A stretch of 64,000 nucleotides of DNA, from NCBI RefSeq assembly GCF_002101295.1, contig NZ_CP020778.1:1219001-1283000 (forward strand). The letters run 5' to 3'. Under the pieces are notes generated by a model. That model was not told where the DNA came from. It ran no database searches and saw nothing but the letters and a program-made list of their open reading frames with translations. Position numbers and translations under genes: made by a program. The stretch is from Candidatus Pelagibacter sp. RS40 (GTDB lineage Bacteria; Pseudomonadota; Alphaproteobacteria; Pelagibacterales; Pelagibacteraceae). This document shows positions 18,708-24,677 of the stretch, piece after piece (within the stretch, counting starts at the first letter, position 1; every line of letters starts with the position of its first letter).

Positions 18708-19517
18708 CTAGACATTAAAATCCAATTTAACTAGCGCCATTTTAATCACATCAGCCCAGCCCTCAGGAGATGGCTTGTTAGAAATTATTAAATTATCTAT
18801 ATTTATTTGATCTTCTTTAAATTGATCATTAAACACAAGGCACGGCAGATCACTATTTTTTAGCATGTCTAAATCATTATAATTGTCTCCAACAGCTATC
18901 ACTTTAATATTACTCTCTATTTTTTTGTAAATTTTTAATACTTTGTTCATAGATTTGACTTTATTAACATTATCACAAAGGTTTATCACACGACCTCCTT
19001 CCTGAATGGTTAAAGAGTTTTTTTTCAGTATTTTTGTTAAATCTTTTTTTTCATTTTTACTGCCCTCAAACAAAAAAGGTTCAGTGTATTTACGATTTAA
19101 AGCATTTTTTAGTTTTGTTTCACTCAAACCAAAAATATTAATTTGATCTTTTTTATTTAGATTTGTGATAAATTTACATTTACTCTGTAAATTTTCTGAT
19201 ACATTATTTTTAAAAATTTCTACAAGCTTTTCTTTTTCTCTACTTAGAATTATTTTGTTTGGAAAATTTGAATTTAATAAATTGAGATTATTAATAACTG
19301 AACCATTTTCTGAAATATAAGCTAAATTTTCCCCTAGATCTTGGTTAAATTCAATTATCTCGCTTTCTGTTTTGCTGGAATTTGGAATTATATGTACTCC
19401 TGAATTTATTAGTTTTTTTATGTAATCTTTAATTTGGTCAAATTTAAATGTATCTCTATGAAGGATAGATCCATCAAGATCAGTAAATATAACTATTTTA
19501 TTTTTTTTTATTGTCAT
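18708..19517 (-). CDS. Glucosyl/mannosyl-3-phosphoglycerate phosphatase, HAD-IIB family
   Basis: This 269-residue HAD phosphatase has motif I FTDLDGSILHRD (catalytic Asp and acid/base Asp), a motif II-like NSSKTESE and motif IV AVGDNYNDLDML. The family call (MpgP/YedP-like, which includes GpgP) rests on motif I and overall length. Its partner is the glucosyl-3-phosphoglycerate synthase 8 bp downstream, so it should release phosphate to give glucosylglycerate. It is first in the operon. Its upstream DNA is the original 5' flank of tRNA-Leu, transcribed the other way. Confidence 0.85.
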   Translation of the reverse strand: MTIKKNKIVIFTDLDGSILHRDTFKFDQIKDYIKKLINSGVHIIPNSSKTESEIIEFNQDLGENLAYISENGSVINNLNLLNSNFPNKIILSREKEKLVEIFKNNVSENLQSKCKFITNLNKKDQINIFGLSETKLKNALNRKYTEPFLFEGSKNEKKDLTKILKKNSLTIQEGGRVINLCDNVNKVKSMNKVLKIYKKIESNIKVIAVGDNYNDLDMLKNSDLPCLVFNDQFKEDQINIDNLIISNKPSPEGWADVIKMALVKLDFNV

Positions 19518-19550
19518 AAATTCATTTTATAAATACAAAAAAATTTACTT

Positions 19551-19565
19551 ATTTATCTTGTTCAA
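19551..19565. repeat. 15-bp inverted repeat, left copy
   Basis: The sequence atttatcttgttcaa lies 39 bp before the tRNA-Leu fragment. Its exact reverse complement occurs at 22489-22503, ahead of the intact tRNA-Leu. The core cttgttcaa is itself close to a dyad. A -35-like TTGTTC (19558-19563) with TAATAC (19582-19587, 18-bp spacer) could be the old tRNA-Leu promoter. Whether the repeat is a recombinase site, an operator or promoter sequence is open. Confidence 0.5.
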
Positions 19566-19604
19566 TTATATATATTAGCATTAATACTCATGAAAATTAC
19601 AGAT

Positions 19605-19643
19605 GCCCTCGTGGTGAAATTGGTAGACACAAAGGACTTAAAA
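19605..19643 (+). pseudogene. Truncated tRNA-Leu(UAA), 5' half only
   Basis: Bases 19605-19643 equal positions 1-39 of the intact tRNA-Leu at 22551: acceptor 5' strand, D-arm, anticodon 5' stem and the whole loop CTTAAAA. The next base differs (a instead of t), after which the sequence runs into unrelated DNA. There is no 3' half nearby, so it cannot make a tRNA. It marks the left border of the inserted segment. Confidence 0.9.
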
Positions 19644-19652
19644 AAATTCTCT

Positions 19653-19895
19653 TTATTTGTTTTTTTTTGAACCTTTTTTTTTTACATACTCAACGACTGT
19701 AATAGTATCAGCTTTATTTATAAGGCTTGAATAAAAAAGTAATACAAGCCAACCTATAACCGACCATCCAAAAAAAGTATTCAGCCAAAAAACTGAATTT
19801 TTATTCTTAATTTTCCTTACTTCAGCAACCAAAAATGGAATATAATAAATACAAAGTAGAATAGTAAAAACAAGTAATGTTAGTATAGCATCCAT
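19653..19895 (-). CDS. Small membrane protein resembling superinfection-immunity (Imm_superinfect) family
   Basis: This 80-residue protein has two hydrophobic segments: ILTLLVFTILLCIYYIPFL at residues 3-21 and, around residues 36-56, NTFFGWSVIGWLVLLFYSSL. The pattern of a first helix, a short basic loop with VAEVRK and then N-FFGWSVIGWLV-L resembles the superinfection immunity protein family, phage proteins that block entry of related phage DNA. The match is by eye. I use the ATG at 19895; an upstream start at 19967 would overlap the divergent gene much further. The ATG overlaps that of the divergent propeller gene (shared CATG). The stop lies 9 bp from the tRNA fragment. Confidence 0.6.
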   Translation of the reverse strand: MDAILTLLVFTILLCIYYIPFLVAEVRKIKNKNSVFWLNTFFGWSVIGWLVLLFYSSLINKADTITVVEYVKKKGSKKNK

Positions 19896-22446
19896 GTTTA
19901 AATTTTTTATTAATATATTATTATTTAGTTTAATAATTACAATTTCAAAAGCTAAACAAGTTGTCAATTATCCAATTCCAGAAATTACTAATTATCCCCC
20001 TGAAGTTAATGGTGGCTTTACAAGTAATTGGGGTATAACCGAAGGACTTGATGGGAAGTTATATTTTGCAAATAATTATGGGGTGTTAGTTTATGATGGA
20101 AAAACATGGAGCAATATCATTTTAGACAATAACGATCCTGCAAGATCTATCGCAACAGACAAATTAGGTAATATAATTGTTGGTAGCAGAGGAAATTTTG
20201 GTTTCATATCTAATAATGGAAGTGGAGATCCTATTTATAAGTCTTTAAATAAATATTTGGATGATAAAAATTATAAAAATAGAGATATTATTTATGAAAC
20301 ATTTTCTCTAGCTGATGGACAAATATTTTTTAGATCTTTAAATAATCTTTTTTTTTATAAAGACAAAAAGATTAAAGTAATTAAAAAAGTTAATAAGAGG
20401 AAATTTGGTGTATCTAGACTTTTAAATGATGAAATATTTATTGCTTTAATTGGAGATAGTATAGCAACTATTAATGATCACAAAATTATAAAAATAAAAA
20501 ATTCTGAAATTTTTAAAGATAAGACAGTTACTGGATTTCATAAATCCAAAACAAATGAACTAGTCGTTTTTACAAGAAAAAATGGTGTCTATAAGCAAAC
20601 AGACGATGGTTTCCTAAAAATTAATAATGAAATAATAAATAATATTGGTGTAATTTACAGAACTTTTGGTTTGGTAAATAACAAAATTGGTCTAGCTACT
20701 TATGAAGGATTGTTTATTTTGGATAATTCTTTGAAACCAATTGCTCATTATAATTCAAATAGTGGATTGAGAGTAGATAACATCAGATCAATATATCAAG
20801 ATCAAAATGGAATTATTTGGGCTGGTTTAGATGATGGCATAAGCAAAATAAACGAAAACTCTAAATTTAAATTTTATGATCTAAAATCATCAAATCTTAA
20901 TAGCCGTGTGAGATCTCTAAATGTTTACCAAGATCATTTATATGTTGGAACAAATGTAGATTTAAAAAAACTTGTTTTAGATAATAACGGTAAATTGAAA
21001 GAAAGCTTTATTCAAATTGGAAAAGAAAAATTAAACACTCAAGTTTGGGAAACTTTTATTTCTAATGACAAACTTTTAATAGGCTCTAATGCTGGTTTAG
21101 GTGTTATTGATAATTCAGAAAATTATGAATTAGCAATAAATAAAAAGGATATAGGGATAGTTTTTGAAATAATTGAAAGTAAAATATTTAAAGATTACCT
21201 ATTAGTTAGGTCAAAAAAAGGAATATTCTTAATTAATAAATTTAATTTAAAAGATTATAGAAAAATTTATAAAGGTTCTGGTGTTGGTTACTTAAATGAA
21301 TTAGAGGAAAGAGATGAAATTTGGTTTAGGGTCAGTAAAAAAGGAATTTTTAGATTTAAGATAGAAAACAACAATATAAATAAAACAAAGTTTGACGAAA
21401 AAATATTTACGGAAGGTAAAGTAAAATTATTTTATATAAATAATAATTTAATTATTTACGCAAATAAAAACTATCTAGAATATGATTTTTTAAAAGAAAG
21501 ATTTAAGCAAAGTGATTTATTTTCAAAAATTATAAATATTAAAAATAAAGAAATTCTTGATTTAAAAAAAACCAATATCAATAGTTATTGGGTAACTTTT
21601 ACTGAAAGAATTGAAGGAAAAAGAGTTCAAGAATTCTATGAAATTGACTCAGATGGAAAAATATTAAAACTACCATTTGAAAATATATCTCATCATTTAG
21701 ATACTGAGTTTTTTTTCTTTAATAACCTAACTCTAATGAGCAGCAATGAAGGTATTGTAATAATTAATGATAAGGATTTTAATAATAATCAAACGGGTAG
21801 TGCAATTATTTCAAAAATTGTAAACAACGATCAAAAAGTTTTTTTTGGCGCTCCAAATAAAGATTTAGTAAATAACACGTTTAAGATAAAACAAGATTTT
21901 AAATTTAATCAAAATAAAATATCATTTACAATTTCATTAACTGATTATTTCTATGAAAATAAGAATAAATATAGATATCAATTAGTTGGATTTGACGAAA
22001 AATTCTCTGATTTTACTTACTCACACAATATTACATATACAAACCTTAAACCTGGAAAATATGACTTTAAAATACAAGGTTTAAATTCTAACGGTGTTTT
22101 ATCTGAAATAAACAATTATTCCTTTTATATTGATTATCCTTGGTGGCAATCAAAAATATTCTACATAGTAGAATTTATAATTTTCTCAATATTATTAATT
22201 ACAACATTATTTTTAAAACAGACTGGAAAAGCTGCTGCATTAGCTACATCAATATCATTTATGATGATTCTTGCATTTTTTGAATATATTAATTTTGTTT
22301 TAGACCCACTAATTTTAGATTTGTCAAATGGTGTTCCTGTATTTAGTATTTTTTCAAAAGTTTTGTTAGGATTAATTCTATTACCTTTAGAACGATTAAT
22401 TAATTCAATATTAGACAAAATGGCAAAAAAAATTAAAGTTAATTAA
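19894..22446 (+). CDS. Periplasmic beta-propeller sensor (Reg_prop + Y_Y_Y) with C-terminal membrane domain and no kinase
   Basis: This 850-residue protein has an N-terminal signal sequence (MFKFFINILLFSLIITISKA). About 650 residues of two-component-regulator-propeller repeats follow, for example GITEGLDGKLYFANNYGVLV and SIYQDQNGIIWAGLDDG. A Y_Y_Y-type Ig-like domain (about residues 680-745, with YRYQLVGFDEKF and LKPGKYDFKIQG) comes next, then three predicted membrane helices (about 755-774, 782-805, 813-836). In hybrid two-component systems the Y_Y_Y domain leads to a helix and a histidine kinase; here the chain ends after the membrane helices with a short basic tail. Ligand and output are unknown. 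It lies wholly inside the tRNA-Leu-bounded segment. Confidence 0.8.
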   Translation: MFKFFINILLFSLIITISKAKQVVNYPIPEITNYPPEVNGGFTSNWGITEGLDGKLYFANNYGVLVYDGKTWSNIILDNNDPARSIATDKLGNIIVGSRGNFGFISNNGSGDPIYKSLNKYLDDKNYKNRDIIYETFSLADGQIFFRSLNNLFFYKDKKIKVIKKVNKRKFGVSRLLNDEIFIALIGDSIATINDHKIIKIKNSEIFKDKTVTGFHKSKTNELVVFTRKNGVYKQTDDGFLKINNEIINNIGVIYRTFGLVNNKIGLATYEGLFILDNSLKPIAHYNSNSGLRVDNIRSIYQDQNGIIWAGLDDGISKINENSKFKFYDLKSSNLNSRVRSLNVYQDHLYVGTNVDLKKLVLDNNGKLKESFIQIGKEKLNTQVWETFISNDKLLIGSNAGLGVIDNSENYELAINKKDIGIVFEIIESKIFKDYLLVRSKKGIFLINKFNLKDYRKIYKGSGVGYLNELEERDEIWFRVSKKGIFRFKIENNNINKTKFDEKIFTEGKVKLFYINNNLIIYANKNYLEYDFLKERFKQSDLFSKIINIKNKEILDLKKTNINSYWVTFTERIEGKRVQEFYEIDSDGKILKLPFENISHHLDTEFFFFNNLTLMSSNEGIVIINDKDFNNNQTGSAIISKIVNNDQKVFFGAPNKDLVNNTFKIKQDFKFNQNKISFTISLTDYFYENKNKYRYQLVGFDEKFSDFTYSHNITYTNLKPGKYDFKIQGLNSNGVLSEINNYSFYIDYPWWQSKIFYIVEFIIFSILLITTLFLKQTGKAAALATSISFMMILAFFEYINFVLDPLILDLSNGVPVFSIFSKVLLGLILLPLERLINSILDKMAKKIKVN

Positions 22447-22488
22447 TAAAGCACCTTTTTTTTGAAATAGGTTAGTCACCGATAATTC

Positions 22489-22503
22489 TTGAACAAGATA
22501 AAT
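22489..22503. repeat. 15-bp inverted repeat, right copy
   Basis: The sequence ttgaacaagataaat is the exact reverse complement of 19551-19565. It lies 47 bp ahead of the intact tRNA-Leu, inside the inserted segment near its right border. Here the core has 5-bp dyad arms, TCTTG-AA-CAAGA. See the left copy for the possible meanings. Confidence 0.5.
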
Positions 22504-22506
22504 GCG

Positions 22507-22534
22507 TTGTGTTAAAACAAAAGATAGATATAAC
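22507..22534 (+). promoter_or_regulatory. Possible promoter of intact tRNA-Leu
   Basis: TTGTGT (22507-22512), 16-bp spacer, TATAAC (22529-22534), 16 bp before the tRNA 5' end. If the segment is an insertion, this promoter came with it and replaced the one left upstream of the truncated copy. The -35 match is weak. Confidence 0.4.
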
Positions 22535-22550
22535 AATGCAAACTCTAGGA

Positions 22551-22636
22551 GCCCTCGTGGTGAAATTGGTAGACACAAAGGACTTAAAATCCTTGCCCTT
22601 TTGGGAGTGCCAGTTCGAGTCTGGCCGAGGGCACCA
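22551..22636 (+). tRNA. tRNA-Leu(UAA)
   Basis: The 86-nt gene folds fully. Acceptor GCCCTCG pairs with CGAGGGC, the anticodon stem AAGGA/TCCTT encloses CTTAAAA with anticodon TAA, and there is a long variable arm typical of class II tRNA. The T-arm is GCCAG-TTCGAGT-CTGGC, followed by discriminator A and an encoded CCA. It reads UUA codons, which are heavily used in such AT-rich genes. It is followed 4 bp later by the nadK GTG start. Confidence 0.97.
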
Positions 22637-22640
22637 CTAA

Positions 22641-23414
22641 GTGATTAAACCTCACATACTTTTTGATAACAACAATCTTTCAATAAAGATTAAGAATTTT
22701 GTTAAAAAAAAATTAGGTCATTACACAATAGCAAATTCAGATTTAATAGTAGTCATTGGTGGCGATGGTTTTATGTTGGGATCACTTAAAAGATATTACA
22801 AATACAATAAAAAGTTTTACGGTATTAATTCTGGAAATTACGGTTTCTTAATGAATAAATTTTCAACCAAACATACTTTGAATAATTTATCTAAATCATT
22901 TAGAGTTGTAACAATTTCTCCATTGGAAATGATTGTTAAAACTAAATCAAATTTAACTAAGAGATCTATTGCAATTAATGAGGTTTCAATTTTAAGACAA
23001 AGTAAACAAGCAGCATCATTGTCAATTTCTAGTAATTCAAAAACTATTATTAAAAACCTAGTTTCAGATGGAGTTTTGGTATCTACTCCAGCAGGTAGTA
23101 CAGCATATAACTTGTCCGTTCATGGACCGATATTAGGAATTGATTCAAAAAAACTTGCTATTAGTCCCATAAGTCCGTTTAGACCAAGAAGATGGAGAGG
23201 AAAGATAGTTGGAGATAAATCAAAAATAATTATTAAAAATATTAATCCCTTAAAAAGACCAGTGAGCGCAGTTGCTGATAATGTTGAAGTAAGAAACGCA
23301 ATTAATATTTCAATAAAAATTAATAAAAAAATTAAATTTAGCCTGTTATATGACTCAAATAGAAGTCTTCAAAAGAAAATTAAAATTGAACAAATTAGAA
23401 ATGAAACAAATTAA
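22641..23414 (+). CDS. nadK: NAD kinase
   Basis: This 257-residue protein has the NAD kinase GGDG motif (VVIGGDGFMLGSL) and the second signature LVSTPAGSTAYNLSVHGPIL, which line the NAD and ATP sites. It phosphorylates NAD to NADP in the cytoplasm. The start is a GTG four bases after the tRNA-Leu CCA; no in-frame ATG lies before the conserved core. It therefore has essentially no 5' leader outside the tRNA and may be expressed from the tRNA promoter after RNase processing (inference). It lies between the two tRNA-bounded insertions. Confidence 0.93.
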   Translation: MIKPHILFDNNNLSIKIKNFVKKKLGHYTIANSDLIVVIGGDGFMLGSLKRYYKYNKKFYGINSGNYGFLMNKFSTKHTLNNLSKSFRVVTISPLEMIVKTKSNLTKRSIAINEVSILRQSKQAASLSISSNSKTIIKNLVSDGVLVSTPAGSTAYNLSVHGPILGIDSKKLAISPISPFRPRRWRGKIVGDKSKIIIKNINPLKRPVSAVADNVEVRNAINISIKINKKIKFSLLYDSNRSLQKKIKIEQIRNETN

Positions 23415-23876
23415 ATGAGAAAATTTCTTTTATACATAATTATTAGTAATTTCATTTCCATAAACGCAATTGCTTCAAATATAAAAATTGATCATGAAAT
23501 AAATACTTCTTTTCAATGTAAATTTGAAAAAATTATAATTAAAAATGCTGAATACAATTATAAGGTTTTTACTTCAGACGAAATTGATAATGAGAATTTA
23601 GATAATTTTGAAATTGTCTCAAAAATACCAAAAGATTTAACTATTAATGGGTTATCATCTTTCTTAAGTTATTCTGAAAATTTAGAAGTTAAAATTGTAA
23701 ATACTGAAGTAGTTTTGTTCAAAGGTTTTGATAAAACCAAAAATTATTCAGAGTCTGGAATAATTAATAGAAAATCAGGAGAGCTTGTGCACGAAATTAC
23801 CAGAGATATTAATAGCGAAGCATCTGAAAAAGATATTACCTTTTATAATTGTAAAGAAATTAATAAAAACGTTTGA
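23415..23876 (+). CDS. Small secreted protein of unknown function (two cysteines)
   Basis: I do not recognise this 153-residue protein. It has a clear signal peptide (MRKFLLYIIISNFISINAIA, likely cut before SNIK). The mature part is acidic, beta-rich looking and has only two cysteines, in SFQCKF near the N-terminus and FYNCKE near the C-terminus, which could form one disulfide in the periplasm. It starts directly after the nadK stop. It ends 9 bp before the truncated tRNA-Thr copy. Its layout (signal, C near the start, C near the end) resembles the 167-residue protein downstream, but I cannot claim homology by eye. Confidence 0.7.
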   Translation: MRKFLLYIIISNFISINAIASNIKIDHEINTSFQCKFEKIIIKNAEYNYKVFTSDEIDNENLDNFEIVSKIPKDLTINGLSSFLSYSENLEVKIVNTEVVLFKGFDKTKNYSESGIINRKSGELVHEITRDINSEASEKDITFYNCKEINKNV

Positions 23877-23885
23877 AGATTTTAG

Positions 23886-23932
23886 TGGTGCCCCCGCACG
23901 GATTCGAACCGCGGACCTATTGATTACAAATC
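23886..23932 (-). pseudogene. Truncated tRNA-Thr(UGU), 3' half only
   Basis: Read on the minus strand it contains the end of the anticodon 5' stem, the whole loop TTTGTAA, the 3' anticodon stem, T-arm, acceptor 3' strand and CCA, identical to the intact gene at 24569-24644. Beyond base 23932 the similarity ends abruptly (g for a). Without a 5' half it cannot give a tRNA. Confidence 0.9.
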
Positions 23933-23990
23933 GAGAATCAATTTCTAATTTAAAATTATTTCTCAACATTTTTAGAAATCTATTTTAAAA

Positions 23991-24020
23991 TTGACTGCGC
24001 TATGATCTCAATGGTAGAAT
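23991..24020 (+). promoter_or_regulatory. Putative promoter of the tRNA-Thr-linked cargo gene
   Basis: TTGACT (23991-23996), 18-bp spacer, TAGAAT (24015-24020). The ATG of the next gene begins 8 nt after the -10 box, so the predicted transcript is leaderless. The stretch tcaatggtagaa (24008-24019) also occurs in the D-arm of tRNA-Gly at 25695-25706, so it may instead be a tRNA vestige. Confidence 0.5.
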
Positions 24021-24027
24021 TTGGTTT

Positions 24028-24531
24028 ATGAAAAGATTTTCAATAATCCTAATGCTTGTATGTTTTTCGACAAATGCAGTTGCTGAAGTAATTTATTATA
24101 AGTGTGTTTTAAAAATGGGATTGGACAGAGCTGAAACTATGCCTTTTGAAAAAGGTGAAGATTTAGGATTAATGTATTTTAAATTAGACAAAAAAAAATC
24201 AAAAATAACAATCCATGAATACATTAATGGATTAAATAAAATTGGAATCAAAAAAATTGACTTCGTTGGAACAAATAATGTTGAAATTATATTTGATAAA
24301 CCTATCAGTGGTTCAAAATGGGTTAAAACTATTCAACTTAAATCTAGGAATAAATTTAATAAACAAGATGGAACTGGTTTAAGTTTCATTGGCTCCGAAT
24401 ACATAAAACATAAATCTGATATTTATGATTATGATTTTGAAAGTAAATTTTGTGTTGGACCTGTTGATGGAGATAAAGTATTAAAAGGCAAAGAAGCAAA
24501 AAAAAAATATAAAGAATGGCTAAAACCTTAA
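24028..24531 (+). CDS. Small secreted protein of unknown function, sole cargo of the tRNA-Thr-bounded segment
   Basis: This 167-residue protein has a typical signal peptide (MKRFSIILMLVCFSTNAVA, cleavage after AVA). The mature part begins EVIYYKC, is rich in lysine and beta-branched residues, and ends in a charged helix KGKEAKKKYKEWLKP. Two cysteines remain after cleavage (YYKC and SKFC), compatible with one disulfide in the periplasm. I do not recognise a family. It is framed by the truncated and intact tRNA-Thr copies, and its predicted promoter lies inside the same segment, so it looks self-contained. Confidence 0.7.
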   Translation: MKRFSIILMLVCFSTNAVAEVIYYKCVLKMGLDRAETMPFEKGEDLGLMYFKLDKKKSKITIHEYINGLNKIGIKKIDFVGTNNVEIIFDKPISGSKWVKTIQLKSRNKFNKQDGTGLSFIGSEYIKHKSDIYDYDFESKFCVGPVDGDKVLKGKEAKKKYKEWLKP

Positions 24532-24568
24532 TAGCATATCAAATGACCACTTGATTTTACTAAAGAAA

Positions 24569-24644
24569 TGGTGCCCCCGCACGGATTCGAACCGCGGACC
24601 TATTGATTACAAATCAATTGCTCTACCAACTGAGCTACAAGGGC
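24569..24644 (-). tRNA. tRNA-Thr(UGU)
   Basis: 76 nt on the minus strand: acceptor GCCCTTG/CGGGGGC with two G-U pairs, D-arm GCTCAGTTGGTAGAGC, anticodon stem ATTGA/TCAAT with loop TTTGTAA (anticodon TGT), T-loop TTCGAAT, encoded CCA. It follows the rlmB stop by 33 bp on the same strand and may share its transcript. The 3' half is the right border of the inserted segment. Confidence 0.97.
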
Positions 24645-24677
24645 ATTTGGAGTTTTGTAATATCATTTTTTTTATTA

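Larger units (their letters stand above)
19605..22589 (+). mobile_element. Putative integrated mini-element at tRNA-Leu(UAA), bounded by 39-bp direct repeats
   Basis: The span runs from the left repeat (19605-19643) to the end of the right repeat (22551-22589), which is the 5' half of the intact tRNA-Leu gene. The repeats are identical over 39 bp and end at the 3' edge of the anticodon loop, and their starts are 2,946 bp apart. Between them lie only a small membrane protein gene and a kinase-less propeller sensor gene; no integrase, relaxase or phage gene is visible. The geometry fits site-specific recombination in the anticodon loop by an enzyme supplied in trans, or an element that lost its integrase. 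Mobility is inferred from the repeats alone. Confidence 0.65.
23886..24615 (-). mobile_element. Putative integrated mini-element at tRNA-Thr(UGU), bounded by 47-bp direct repeats
   Basis: The left repeat 23886-23932 is identical over 47 bp to 24569-24615, the 3' half of the intact tRNA-Thr gene (minus strand). Start-to-start distance is 683 bp, and the space between holds a single secreted-protein gene. A whole tRNA, an insert and then a displaced 3' tRNA half is the classical outcome of integration into a tRNA 3' end. No recombinase gene is present, so movement would depend on an enzyme encoded elsewhere. The element status is inferred from the repeats. Confidence 0.65.

Noticed and set aside
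19653..22446. The tRNA-Leu-bounded genes as a classical toxin-antitoxin or restriction system
   Set aside because: Neither protein shows toxin, nuclease or methylase motifs; only an immunity-like resemblance of the small protein can be supported.
23785..23988. Plus-strand frame with APARIRTADLLITNRE
   Set aside because: It is a translation across the truncated tRNA-Thr copy and the end of the 153-residue gene in another frame; the frame at 24551-24733 (TDSNRGPIDYKS) has the same origin in the intact tRNA.
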